A stretch of DNA of 39,074 nt from Oscillospiraceae bacterium (GCA_031262125.1 JAISII010000169.1:1-39074), one strand, 5' to 3'. Shown: positions 7,815 through 16,768, counted from the stretch's first letter. Notes: generated by a model from the letters alone, not told the origin. Made by a program: numbers and translations.

Positions 7815-7858
7815 GTTTTATTTGTTTTTAATTATGTCTAATTTGTTATTAGTAGGAA

Positions 7859-10800
7859 TTATTTGTTAAATATACCCGGGATTACCTCGCCGTCAGGTCC
7901 GTCGTGCTGCAAAAGCCAAGGAGTATCAAAGAAAACAATCTCACCTTTATAGTCAACATAGAAATCAAGGTCCGGCGTTGATACAGTCTCATAAATTCCG
8001 CTGAAACTATTTGAATATGTAACACGCATCTTATAGCGTACTCTTTTTGAGTCAAGGTAGCATCTTTGGTAAATGTCAAAATAATCATCGCTAACATCTA
8101 ACATCATGCCATCCCTTGCTTTAATCGAAACATCACACCAAGAACCCCTATAACCGACCCATTCAGGGTCATTATCGTAATCCTTATTAATGTACAAATC
8201 GGTATCCACACACATAACTTCTATTTTCCAGCCCAGATATTCAAAATCCGATGCTTGCATTTCGCCCTGACTATAGAAGCTAATCAGCTCGGTAACTTCA
8301 TCACGGTCTGGCAGCCAGTTGCCGTTACCGGTTACTTCACTCATCGGTGCATTGAATCGTGGCTTCCATTTTAAGGTTGGAGTTATTCCTCCCACATGAA
8401 TATCCCAATCCGTCTCATAAACTTGGATTTGTTCACCATCAACAACCTTATACACCCTTGCCACCATATGCCAAAGCCCACGCTCAGTAAGTCGATTTAG
8501 AGGGTGATAGCCATAATAATTAACAGTTTCGGTGTTATTAGGGTCGTTTTGCTTGGTAAGCCAATATACATCAATATATTCGCCTGAAGAGTAGTTTATA
8601 TTCAGCCCTTCAGCCCAAACATAATCACCGTCATCGCCCATGGGGTAAAACACTCCTTCAGAGTAGCCTGCCGTATATAGCGGTGGCGTTACGAACAGTC
8701 GGTCGTCGGTAGTGAATATTTTATACGAACCCACGATAGAATCGTAGCCGTATGCACTTATTGTATAGTTTATTGTAAATTCTTTGCCATATTTTTTTGT
8801 TGCAAGGAAAGGTTTGGTTATTGTTTTATATGTCCAATACGCATCTTCATCATCACACCAATACGAGATGCTGATTTCATCCGCGGACGGACCTATAACT
8901 TGGGGGTTAAGCACACTATCAGGCATCAGGTTATATTCTTGGTTTTCATCTGAGCCAACATATTGATAAGAAGCCACTTTGCCGCCCGTCATCGTGCGGT
9001 TTTTAACGGTAAATACCTCGTCTACGGTATAGTAGTAATTGGTGTTTGCACCGGGACCGTATAGGATTATAACAACTACCTTAAACTGCCCTCCGGGCAC
9101 CAAATCAGCTTGTGTCAGCTCGTTGTTGTCAAGGTCGTGCCATCTGAACAGCTTTGAATCGGGTTGTTGTGTAAAAGCCGCAACCGATTCGTCAAACACC
9201 ACATGGGCATTAAGTTCTGAGAGTGTAACAGGGTACTCCAGCTCTTCATCAATTTCAAGCTCCACATGGTTAGAAATATTCATTCCAAGCACCCTAACTC
9301 TGTACGATAGCGGTGTCGGGGCATAATTTACCGCAGTGTTGCCCGTTGGGGTTACTAAGCAAGTTACCATATAATCGCCCGCATATTTAACCTTATAAGG
9401 TCCGGGTCCCGTATACAAGGTATCATTGCCGAATTTTACTGTATAACTGAGCGTATATGTTGCATCCGGCGTAGTAATTGTAGGAGCAACAATACAATCT
9501 TGAAAATCGTTGTTAAATGTCAGTTCAACATTTTGCATAGTTTGGGCTGCCAAGGTTGAAGATATGAGCATAGAAGAAGCAAAATGAAAATACTCGGTTT
9601 CGATGTTATCACCGTTTTTATGGTAGCAATAGTCGGCAGCATCGCCTAAATCTATAAGTGCATAAATACCAAAAGATTTTGCATGGTCGTAAGCGGTAAC
9701 CCAATCAATCGATTCATACCAAGGGTAATTATCAAGGTTTGCAAAATTTGCACCCGCAGCTCTAAATTTTTGATTATTGCTCCAGCCCATATATATAATC
9801 TCGGCTTTTCCGCCAAGTTCCTCAAACCATGTCGGCAACCCCGATAATACTGGTGCTTCTATTGCTTGCGGATAGGTAAAGTTTTTAGAGGTATACGACA
9901 GTGCGGTTTTAAGCTCATATTTTTCAATCTCGAAAATATAATAATCGCTGACTGTGCCATAGCCGTCTGCCGCAATTTGAAAATAAACCTTATGCTCGCC
10001 AACTTCTTTAAAAGACGGCGGTGTTGCAAGGTTATATTCGCCCTCTTGTGTGCCGTACATTAATGTATAGTCGGCATCAAGAGTGGTTACGGTAACAGCA
10101 GGTGCTGCAAAAAATACATTATCAAACACGGCTGTTGTGCCGCTTGTGGGTTTTGTGTATTCAACAGCAGGCAGCCACTTGGCATACAATGTAATATCAC
10201 CGCTCGAGCCGAGCTCAATGCTCTCTACCCTATCTTCCCACACGCCGTCATCGGTATACCAACCGTCAAAAACATAGTCTTCACGTGTTGCCGGTTGCAA
10301 TGTAACAATACTATCGGCACTGTACAACGTTGGGTTAAGATAATAATTTTCGCCGCCGTTTAGCTCATATGTAATGTTATAAAATGTCGGCAAGTTTTCC
10401 AGCATTTTGCCGTCGGCACCAAAGGCATATGTGCCTATGGGCATATCGCAATAAGTGTTATAAACACTGAAAATTCCGCTTGTTTTTACAACGCCGCCCC
10501 AGTTGGAGTAGTAATAATCTTCGCCTGATTTATACAACCCGTTACCCGTAGTATCGCCGTTAATATAAAGGTAAAGTGTGCCGTCAACGTCTACAATGCC
10601 GTCAAGCATTTTGCCGTCGGCTCCAAAAGAGTATGACTTGCCGGCCGGTAAATCACAATAGGTTGATTCTACATAGTATCTGCCATCGGTGAAAATCACA
10701 CCGCCCCAATCGGAGAAGTAATAATCTTCACCCACTTTATATAAACCATTACCTGCAGTAACCCCGTTAATATAAAGGTAAAGTATATCGTCTTTCTCAA

Positions 10801-11341
10801 CAATTCCATTCACCATTTTGCCGTCGGTACCAAAGGTGTAGTTGCCAACCGGCAAATCGCAGAAAGTTGTGTCTACATAATAGGTTAAGCCTGCTATAAT
10901 AACGCCGCCCCAAGCAACAAAGTAATAGGCGTTGTTAATTTTATGCAAACCATACGGGGCAGTTATGCCGTTAATAAAATAGTGCCGTGTACCATCGATT
11001 TCTACAATACCGTTAAGCATTTTGCCGTCGGCATCGATTGTATAGTTCCTGCCAGCCGGCAAATCGCAATAGGTTGCTGCTGCATAATATGTGCCGTCGG
11101 TTAATATCACACCGCCCCAATCGGCAAGGTAATAGTCGTCGTCGATTTTAAACAAACCCTGCACAGAAGTTATGCCGTCAACATAGAGCAATTTTGTGCC
11201 GTCGTCTTGTTCAACAATGCCGGTAAAGTCAGACGTTATCGCCTGTGGTGCATCATCGGCAAAAGCAGTAACACCGCAAACCGTAAACGTTGTTGCTAAC
11301 ATAATTAGTGTTAAGGTAACGCAGAGTATTCTTTTAAACAT
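7859..11341 (-). CDS. Large secreted surface protein with cell-wall-binding-like repeats and Ig-like modules
   Basis: 1160 aa. A signal peptide (KR then LCVTLTLIMLATTFTVCGVTAFA, cleavage near residue 28) indicates export. Residues 43-315 hold four ~66-residue repeats (GLYKVGEDYYFSDWGGV, TYCDLPAG, FGADGKMLDGIV), the same type as those ending the neighbouring 1671-aa protein and resembling choline/glucan-binding-like repeats. Residues 320-390 form an InlB/Listeria-Bacteroides type beta-repeat (YELNGG to GWYTDDG to ITLYAKWLP). The rest (391-1160) looks like successive Ig-like beta modules, with an odd helical-looking segment at about 505-600. No catalytic domain, cohesin, dockerin, LPXTG or SLH motif was found. 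GGAG lies 8 bases before ATG; a promoter (11390-11418) nearly matching that of the next gene precedes it. Likely wall-attached; function unknown. Confidence 0.85.
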   Translation of the reverse strand: MFKRILCVTLTLIMLATTFTVCGVTAFADDAPQAITSDFTGIVEQDDGTKLLYVDGITSVQGLFKIDDDYYLADWGGVILTDGTYYAAATYCDLPAGRNYTIDADGKMLNGIVEIDGTRHYFINGITAPYGLHKINNAYYFVAWGGVIIAGLTYYVDTTFCDLPVGNYTFGTDGKMVNGIVEKDDILYLYINGVTAGNGLYKVGEDYYFSDWGGVIFTDGRYYVESTYCDLPAGKSYSFGADGKMLDGIVDVDGTLYLYINGDTTGNGLYKSGEDYYYSNWGGVVKTSGIFSVYNTYCDMPIGTYAFGADGKMLENLPTFYNITYELNGGENYYLNPTLYSADSIVTLQPATREDYVFDGWYTDDGVWEDRVESIELGSSGDITLYAKWLPAVEYTKPTSGTTAVFDNVFFAAPAVTVTTLDADYTLMYGTQEGEYNLATPPSFKEVGEHKVYFQIAADGYGTVSDYYIFEIEKYELKTALSYTSKNFTYPQAIEAPVLSGLPTWFEELGGKAEIIYMGWSNNQKFRAAGANFANLDNYPWYESIDWVTAYDHAKSFGIYALIDLGDAADYCYHKNGDNIETEYFHFASSMLISSTLAAQTMQNVELTFNNDFQDCIVAPTITTPDATYTLSYTVKFGNDTLYTGPGPYKVKYAGDYMVTCLVTPTGNTAVNYAPTPLSYRVRVLGMNISNHVELEIDEELEYPVTLSELNAHVVFDESVAAFTQQPDSKLFRWHDLDNNELTQADLVPGGQFKVVVIILYGPGANTNYYYTVDEVFTVKNRTMTGGKVASYQYVGSDENQEYNLMPDSVLNPQVIGPSADEISISYWCDDEDAYWTYKTITKPFLATKKYGKEFTINYTISAYGYDSIVGSYKIFTTDDRLFVTPPLYTAGYSEGVFYPMGDDGDYVWAEGLNINYSSGEYIDVYWLTKQNDPNNTETVNYYGYHPLNRLTERGLWHMVARVYKVVDGEQIQVYETDWDIHVGGITPTLKWKPRFNAPMSEVTGNGNWLPDRDEVTELISFYSQGEMQASDFEYLGWKIEVMCVDTDLYINKDYDNDPEWVGYRGSWCDVSIKARDGMMLDVSDDYFDIYQRCYLDSKRVRYKMRVTYSNSFSGIYETVSTPDLDFYVDYKGEIVFFDTPWLLQHDGPDGEVIPGIFNK
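10397..11215 (-). repeat. Four tandem ~200-bp coding repeats (wall-binding-like units)
   Basis: Each unit encodes about 66 residues with the landmarks YxNGxT, GLYK, DYYxxxWGGV, TYCDLPxG and FGADGKM. They match the units at 11590-13020 in the adjacent gene closely enough for recombination between the two arrays to be possible. One cysteine recurs in each unit. Confidence 0.85.
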
Positions 11342-11389
11342 AAAGGCATCTCCTCAAAATAAAGTAGGGCAATTTTCTCAAGATAATTA

Positions 11390-11418
11390 ATTTTAACATA
11401 TTTAAACAAAAATAGCAA
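11390..11418 (-). promoter_or_regulatory. Promoter of the 1160-aa secreted protein gene
   Basis: Minus strand: -35 TTGCTA (11413-11418), 17-base spacer ending ATGT, -10 TAAAAT (11390-11395). The block ATGTTAAAATT and the downstream TTTGAGGAGATG are identical to the corresponding sequences before the 1671-aa gene, so the two promoters are probably paralogous and co-regulated. Confidence 0.7.
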
Positions 11419-11496
11419 GGAATTTCACGTTTTTTGTACACATTGACATAATTTGACACATAACTATATTAGTGTAATGATATAAATTAGAAACGC

Positions 11497-11529
11497 AAAA
11501 ATCCCCTCTGCCATAGACAAAGGGGATTT
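11497..11529 (-). terminator. Terminator of the 1671-aa cohesin protein gene
   Basis: Minus strand: stem AAATCCCCT / AGGGGATTT (11521-11529 with 11499-11507) and a 13-base loop, followed by five T residues. It lies about 58 bases past the stop at 11587. The gap 11342-11586 otherwise holds the promoter at 11390-11418 and a plus-strand promoter-like pattern described in the findings. Confidence 0.8.
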
Positions 11530-11586
11530 AGGTTTTAATTATAGATTATTACTATAGTTTAGCAGAGTTTATGCAAAACTGATTAA

Positions 11587-14500
11587 TTAAGCAATAACTT
11601 TGCCGCTTGCATCAAAGGTGTATTCCATCGGTACAGAAAGACCATTGGTGATTTCTGCAAAGAAGGTTTGGTCAGTAATAAGTTTGCCGCCTTCGGTTAC
11701 ATAGTAATAATCACCGTCTACTGCAATCAAGCCCAAAGGTGCGGGGTTGCCGTTTTGATAGAGATAGATGCCGTCGGTTTTTGTTACAAAACCATCAAGC
11801 ATTTTACCATCGACTCCAAAAGTGTAGTTGCCAATCGGCAAATCACAGTTGGTAACATCTACATAATATGTGCCGTCGGTGTTAATTACGCCGCCCCAGC
11901 TTGCAAAGTAATAATCGCCGTCTAACTCAAACAAACCATATGGAGTGGTAATTCCGTTAATGTAGAGATACAGTATACCGTCAATCTCTACCATACCATT
12001 AAGCATTTTGCCGTCTGCACCGAAAGAGTAAGACAGGCCCGCCGATAAATCACAATAGGTTGTATCTACATGATAACTGCCATCGGTTTTAATTACGCCA
12101 CCCCAATCAGAGAGGTAATAATCATCGCCTATTTTGTATAAACCTTTGCTTGAAGTATCGCCGTTAATATAAAGGTAAAGTGTACCGTCGTTTTCTACAA
12201 TACCATTAAGCATTTTGCCATCGGCACCGAAATAGTACGACCTGTCTGCCGGCAAATCACAATAGGTTGTTACTACATGGTATCTGCCATCGGTGGTAAT
12301 TACACCGCCCCAATCAGAGAGGTAGTAATCGTCGCCAATTTTGTATAACCCTTTACTTGTAGTGTCGCCGTTAATATAAAGGTAAAGTGTGCCTTCGTTT
12401 TCTACAACACCGTTAAGCATTTTGCCGTCTGCACCAAAATAGTACGACCAGCCTGCTGGTATATCACAATAGGTTGTATCTACATGGTATCTGCCGTCTG
12501 TGAAAATTACGCCGCCCCAATAGGAGAGGTAGTAATCGTCGCCTATTTTGAATAAACCTTTACTTGCAGTATCGCCGTTAATATAAAGGATACCGTCGTA
12601 AATGCCGTTAAGCATTTTGCCGTCTGCTCCGAAATAATACGACCTGCCTGCCGGTAAATCGCAGTAAGTATTTGCAACATGGTATCTGCCATTGGCAAGA
12701 TTAATGCCGCCCCAATCGGAGAGATAATAATCATCTCCTATTTTGTACAAACCGTTGCTTGTGGTGTCGCCGTTAATATAAAGGTAAGATGTATCATCGC
12801 TTTCTAAAACACCGTTAAGCATTTTACCGTCGGCTCCAAAATAGTACGATCTGCCTGCCGGCATATCACAATAGGTTGTTTCTACATGGTATCTGCCGTC
12901 TGTGAAGATTACGCCGCCCCAATTGGAGAGATAATAATCGTCGCCGACTTTATATAAACCGTTAGCAGTAGTTACGCCGTCAAGGTAAAGGTAAAGTGTT
13001 CCTTCTTTTTCGACTATTTCGTTAATGCCTTTGTAATCTTCGCCGAAAATCATTCCGTAAATTTCGCCTTTTTGTGCATAGCCATTATCGCTGAAGAAAT
13101 ATACAGCATCTCCGATTTGTTGGAAGCCTTGCAAGCCTAAACCGTTCTGTGCATAAGCATAACCGTTACGGTCTGTATAGAAACCGTCAGCAATTTCTAC
13201 AGTTAAATCACGTGTGCCGTCTTCGTTAAAGAAGTACCAAGTTAAAACACCTTCCGCATTGGGAACAAGTTGTAACCCGCCCTCTAAACGGTAACCGGCT
13301 TCAAAGAAGTAATCTACATCATCGATTGTATACCAACCGCTGTAGTAGTATGAGGTTTCGCTATAGAAATAACGTGTACCGAAAAGTGTTTTCACCCATC
13401 CGCCAACGGGCTCCGGCTCGGGGTTAGTCGGGTCAGGTTCAGGATCTGTGGGATCCGGGTCAGGGTCTGTTGGGTCTGTTATCGGGTCAGTCGGGTCGGG
13501 CTCAGGATCCGTGGGATCCGGCTCAGGGTCAGTTGGATCCGGTTCGGGTTCTGTCGCTGCAGGTGTAATCGTAATAGCTTCAGAATCTGAAGTTAGAGAG
13601 AAAGAATCATCGATTACTGTAAAATATTCAACTAAGTAAGAGAGGTCTTCGGTTGTTGAATCTGCTACAGCCAAATCTCTGATATTCAAATCTACGCTGC
13701 CTGTGCCTGCAGCAATTACTTTAAATGTAATTGTAGCAAGAACTTTGCCCTCGTCGTTAAAGTCAAAACCATTAAAACCGGTTGCGGGATGGTAATAAGC
13801 AGAAGAGTTGAAATAGATTTTGCCTTCTTCGCCTGTGTTTGTCATTAAATTGCCGCCCGAAAGAACAGGGATACTGATTCTTTCAAATTCGATAACGTCC
13901 GAAGAGTATGTGATATGAACGTCAAGTGAAGTTGCAATTTTATCGGAAGGCAGGTTGAGTTCGTAAGTTGCTGTTACTGTGTCGCCGATATTTGCTTCGG
14001 TAAGTTCGAATGTGGAGATAACAGGTTCGGGAGTTGTGTATGTGTATGAATTTACCGACGTCGGGTCTACAGTCTCGTTGTCAAAATAGAAGCATACGCC
14101 GTCATACAAATCTGCAATTGCAATATCTTCTGTTTGGAAGTAATTGCCCCATTTTGTTGCGTCAAAATTATTGCGGAAGAGTATTCCTATAGCGGTATCT
14201 AAAACTTCGCCGGGAATAACTGCCGACCAAATATCGCCGTTTTCGCCGTAATTACCTGTTGCTGTCATCGGTATTGTGCCGTCTGAATTAGAGGTCCAAT
14301 AGAAGATAGCTGCAGGTGCCCAATTATATTTGTTCTCTAAGTATACTGTAATATCGGCAGTAGGAGGTGCTGTTGGAGGTTCTGTAGGTGGCACAGATTC
14401 TTTATATTCTCTCCAGTGGCCATCGAGTTTATCGGGCCAGGCTGTGCCTTCTGCTATGCTGGTGAAAGTGAATGTGCAGAAGTCCGGGTCGGCTGAGATT

Positions 14501-16602
14501 GTTGTGTCGATAGTTTCGTTGTAAACTATGGCATCCCATGTTGAGGCGGTAATTTCGCTTAACTCTTTTGTCGGGTCTATACGGCCAAACAATGCGTTTG
14601 CTCCGATATATTCAGCAGGTACCGAGTAGCTGTAGATGGGAGGATTGCTGCCCGTTACATATGTCGGGGCTATCCAAAGGTTGCCGCTTTCGTTCCATAC
14701 ATACAAGCCTGATTTTACACCGCTGCTTGCCCATGCAGGCAAGTTCTTTGTATCAAGATATACTGTTATGGGTTCGCTCGGTTCAACCGGTTCGGTTGCA
14801 GCTGTAGTAGGTTCGTCTACGGTGGGTTCTTCATCGCCCCCTGTCGGTGCGATGAGAATTTCGCAATAGCTGCCGTTGACTACATCTTCGCCAACATGGA
14901 AGATGATTTCTACTGTTGTCCAGGCCCATGTGATTTCTATTACTGCATTACCTGCAGAGTCTGCTAAGCCATCTTCATTCCAAGAATGACCGTTTGGTGA
15001 TTCTACAGAATCATACCATGCGCCGTTTGTTACTTTGAATTCGTATGTGCCTTTTACTAAGTGTTCAAAAACTAAGCCGTATGTGTTATCGTCAATTTTG
15101 GTCATTTCCAGACCGTCAACGTTCCAAGCACCAACTTCTTCGCCTACAAGACCAACTGTGCCTGCCAAATAGTATTTAACTTCCGGGGCAGGTTCGGGTT
15201 CGTCTTCAGTTGGGGCTTCGGTTGGTTCTGCAGGTGTGTATGTGTAAGAATTAACCGATTGCACATTTGTAGTGCTGTCAAAATAGAATGCAATGTTGTC
15301 ATGCAAGTCCGCTACTGCAATATCTTCTGTTTTGAAGTAGTCTTCCCATTTGTCTTTTGCAGTCTCGTACTCGTTGCGGAACAGAATACCGTCTGCACTG
15401 TCTAAAACTGTGCCGGGGATTACTGCTGACCAAAGGTCGCCGTTTGCTCCGCTTGCCCCTGTTGCTGTCATGTTTATTGTGCCGCTTGTTTCAGCTCCCC
15501 AATAATAGATTGCTGCAGGTGCCCAGTTGTAATTGTTTTCAAGGTATACTGTAATATCTTCCGAAGGTACGGGAGGTTCGGTTACGGGAGCCTCTGTGGG
15601 AGCGTCGGTTACAGGAGGTTCAGTAGGAGCTTCAGTGGGAGGCTCTGTTGGTTCTGCGGGTGCTCTGTATTCTCTCCAGTGTCCGGCGAATTTGTCTTCC
15701 CATGTTTTACCGTCTGCACTATCAAACGAGAATGTGCTGAATGCCGGGTCAGCCGAGATTGTTGTGTTGATAGTTTCGTTGTATACTATTGTATCCCATG
15801 TTGTACCGGTGATGTCGCTTAATTCTTTTGTCGGGTCAAGTCGAGCGAACAATGCACCTGCACCGATATATTCTGCAGGTACTGAATAACTATAGATTGG
15901 CGGGTTGCTGTTTTCTACATATGTCGGGGCAATCCAAAGGTTGCTGCCGCCGTTTATCCATACATACAAACCTGATTTTACGCCACTACTGGTCCATGGT
16001 GTAAAGTTTTTAGTATCTAAATATACTGTAATAGGTTCGGCAAGCACCGGAGGTTCGGTAACAGGTGCTTCTGTAATCGGCTCTGTGGGAGCATCAGTCG
16101 GATACTCTGTTACTTCTTCTGCTGTGGTCTCAACAACAGGAGGTTCGGTGGGTTCTGTTGGTGGTACTGTGGGCTCTTCTTCAGTTACAACTTCAAAAGC
16201 TACAACGTCAGACCATTTGCCGCCGCTTTTCGCAGAACTCTCCAGCGACCAAGCATAATCTTCGCCAATAGGAATATTGTTTGTTTGATTACCGCCATTG
16301 TCATTGAAAATTATGGTATCATACAAGCTAAGGTTTGCGTTTAAAGTGTAATAGTAATAGTTGTCATCGGCCTCAAGATATGCCATTTTTTGCCCTGGCC
16401 ATTCGGCATTTTTTGCACTTGAGCCGCTTTTGTACATATAAGCGTAAATGTCGTACCAGCCGCTGCTGATTGTTTTTGCTTTGCGGAAATAAATTTCCGA
16501 ACTGTCTGAACCATCTGCGGCTACTGCCGTAACAGCACAAACAGAAAACATTGCAGCAACCATTACTGCGGTTAAGATAATGCTAAGAATTCGTTTTGCC
16601 AT
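11587..16602 (-). CDS. Secreted starch-binding cohesin protein with C-terminal wall-binding-like repeats (putative amylosome scaffoldin)
   Basis: 1671 aa, exported (signal peptide 1-29, ending AVTAVA). Order: CBM26-like starch module 35-138 (GWYDIYAYMYK, AEWPGQKM, IIFNDNGG); Pro/Thr linker; module A1 189-313; module B1 349-457; X25/pullulanase-like module 475-586 (YYLAGTVG, GTYEFKVTNG); A2 610-735; B2 750-857; a cohesin-like domain 860-1013 (IGDTVTATYELNLP, LDVHITYSSDVIEFERI, GKVLATITFKVIAAGTGSVDLNI); a PDPTDPE linker 1014-1066; a divergent repeat region; and seven ~66-residue repeats 1195-1671. No enzyme domain, dockerin, LPXTG or SLH motif. It lies directly downstream of the dockerin-bearing amylase but has its own promoter (16667-16695) and terminator. 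Inference: it displays the amylase on the cell surface and holds starch. The cohesin call rests on pattern, not alignment. Confidence 0.82.
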   Translation of the reverse strand: MAKRILSIILTAVMVAAMFSVCAVTAVAADGSDSSEIYFRKAKTISSGWYDIYAYMYKSGSSAKNAEWPGQKMAYLEADDNYYYYTLNANLSLYDTIIFNDNGGNQTNNIPIGEDYAWSLESSAKSGGKWSDVVAFEVVTEEEPTVPPTEPTEPPVVETTAEEVTEYPTDAPTEPITEAPVTEPPVLAEPITVYLDTKNFTPWTSSGVKSGLYVWINGGSNLWIAPTYVENSNPPIYSYSVPAEYIGAGALFARLDPTKELSDITGTTWDTIVYNETINTTISADPAFSTFSFDSADGKTWEDKFAGHWREYRAPAEPTEPPTEAPTEPPVTDAPTEAPVTEPPVPSEDITVYLENNYNWAPAAIYYWGAETSGTINMTATGASGANGDLWSAVIPGTVLDSADGILFRNEYETAKDKWEDYFKTEDIAVADLHDNIAFYFDSTTNVQSVNSYTYTPAEPTEAPTEDEPEPAPEVKYYLAGTVGLVGEEVGAWNVDGLEMTKIDDNTYGLVFEHLVKGTYEFKVTNGAWYDSVESPNGHSWNEDGLADSAGNAVIEITWAWTTVEIIFHVGEDVVNGSYCEILIAPTGGDEEPTVDEPTTAATEPVEPSEPITVYLDTKNLPAWASSGVKSGLYVWNESGNLWIAPTYVTGSNPPIYSYSVPAEYIGANALFGRIDPTKELSEITASTWDAIVYNETIDTTISADPDFCTFTFTSIAEGTAWPDKLDGHWREYKESVPPTEPPTAPPTADITVYLENKYNWAPAAIFYWTSNSDGTIPMTATGNYGENGDIWSAVIPGEVLDTAIGILFRNNFDATKWGNYFQTEDIAIADLYDGVCFYFDNETVDPTSVNSYTYTTPEPVISTFELTEANIGDTVTATYELNLPSDKIATSLDVHITYSSDVIEFERISIPVLSGGNLMTNTGEEGKIYFNSSAYYHPATGFNGFDFNDEGKVLATITFKVIAAGTGSVDLNIRDLAVADSTTEDLSYLVEYFTVIDDSFSLTSDSEAITITPAATEPEPDPTDPEPDPTDPEPDPTDPITDPTDPDPDPTDPEPDPTNPEPEPVGGWVKTLFGTRYFYSETSYYYSGWYTIDDVDYFFEAGYRLEGGLQLVPNAEGVLTWYFFNEDGTRDLTVEIADGFYTDRNGYAYAQNGLGLQGFQQIGDAVYFFSDNGYAQKGEIYGMIFGEDYKGINEIVEKEGTLYLYLDGVTTANGLYKVGDDYYLSNWGGVIFTDGRYHVETTYCDMPAGRSYYFGADGKMLNGVLESDDTSYLYINGDTTSNGLYKIGDDYYLSDWGGINLANGRYHVANTYCDLPAGRSYYFGADGKMLNGIYDGILYINGDTASKGLFKIGDDYYLSYWGGVIFTDGRYHVDTTYCDIPAGWSYYFGADGKMLNGVVENEGTLYLYINGDTTSKGLYKIGDDYYLSDWGGVITTDGRYHVVTTYCDLPADRSYYFGADGKMLNGIVENDGTLYLYINGDTSSKGLYKIGDDYYLSDWGGVIKTDGSYHVDTTYCDLSAGLSYSFGADGKMLNGMVEIDGILYLYINGITTPYGLFELDGDYYFASWGGVINTDGTYYVDVTNCDLPIGNYTFGVDGKMLDGFVTKTDGIYLYQNGNPAPLGLIAVDGDYYYVTEGGKLITDQTFFAEITNGLSVPMEYTFDASGKVIA
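11590..13020 (-). repeat. Seven tandem ~198-bp coding repeats (wall-binding-like units)
   Basis: Codes for residues about 1195-1671 of the cohesin protein. Units 1-5 are very similar (GLYKIGDDYYLSDWGG, RYHVxTTYCDLPAG, SYYFGADGKMLNG); unit 3 is shortened at its start, unit 6 resembles the repeats of the 1160-aa protein, and unit 7 is eroded and ends the protein. High nucleotide identity makes copy-number change likely and assembly error possible. Confidence 0.9.
13405..13563 (-). repeat. Low-complexity PDPTDPE linker repeat
   Basis: Encodes residues 1014-1066, an array of P-D-P-T-D-P-E units joining the cohesin-like domain to the C-terminal repeats. The DNA repeats the same short block, so length polymorphism is expected. 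It probably spaces the cohesin from the wall. Confidence 0.85.
13564..14025 (-). other. Cohesin-like domain coding segment
   Basis: Residues 860-1013. The features that suggest cohesin are the opening GDTVTATYELN strand, the LDVHITYSSDVIEFERI strand pair corresponding to the cohesin YDP...LE region, a mid-domain KIYFNSSAYY strand, and GKVLATITFKVIAAGTGSVDLNI leading to a final strand, over about 150 residues. Some Ig-like or bacterial adhesion modules share this outline, so a profile search should confirm it. Confidence 0.68.
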
Positions 16603-16666
16603 AAATACATCTCCTCAAATTTTAATATCTTTTTACGTTATACAACGCAAATTTTCAGATAATACA

Positions 16667-16695
16667 ATTTTAACATTTTAAAATGCAATTTGCAA
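16667..16695 (-). promoter_or_regulatory. Promoter of the 1671-aa cohesin protein gene
   Basis: Minus strand: -35 TTGCAA (16690-16695), 17-base spacer ending ATGT, -10 TAAAAT (16667-16672). The leader is about 60 bases and carries TTTGAGGAGATG before the ATG. Shares its core with the promoter at 11390-11418. Confidence 0.75.
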
Positions 16696-16768
16696 GTGTT
16701 TTTTTGCATATTCACAATTTATTTATAATTAAATGCCAATCCTGTTTTTTTATTGCACTTTGTGTAGG

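Noticed and set aside
11590..13020. Regular tandem repeats considered as a CRISPR-like array
   Set aside because: Units of about 198 bases are coding throughout, in one frame, with no spacer/repeat alternation.
13448..13639. Plus-strand frame encoding a Gly-Ser-Val repeat
   Set aside because: It is the antisense of the PDPTDPE linker; the repetitive peptide is a by-product of the repeat DNA.
15533..16258. Plus-strand frames rich in Gly-Ser-Val within the cohesin gene
   Set aside because: They mirror the Pro/Thr linkers of the minus-strand protein and lack start signals.
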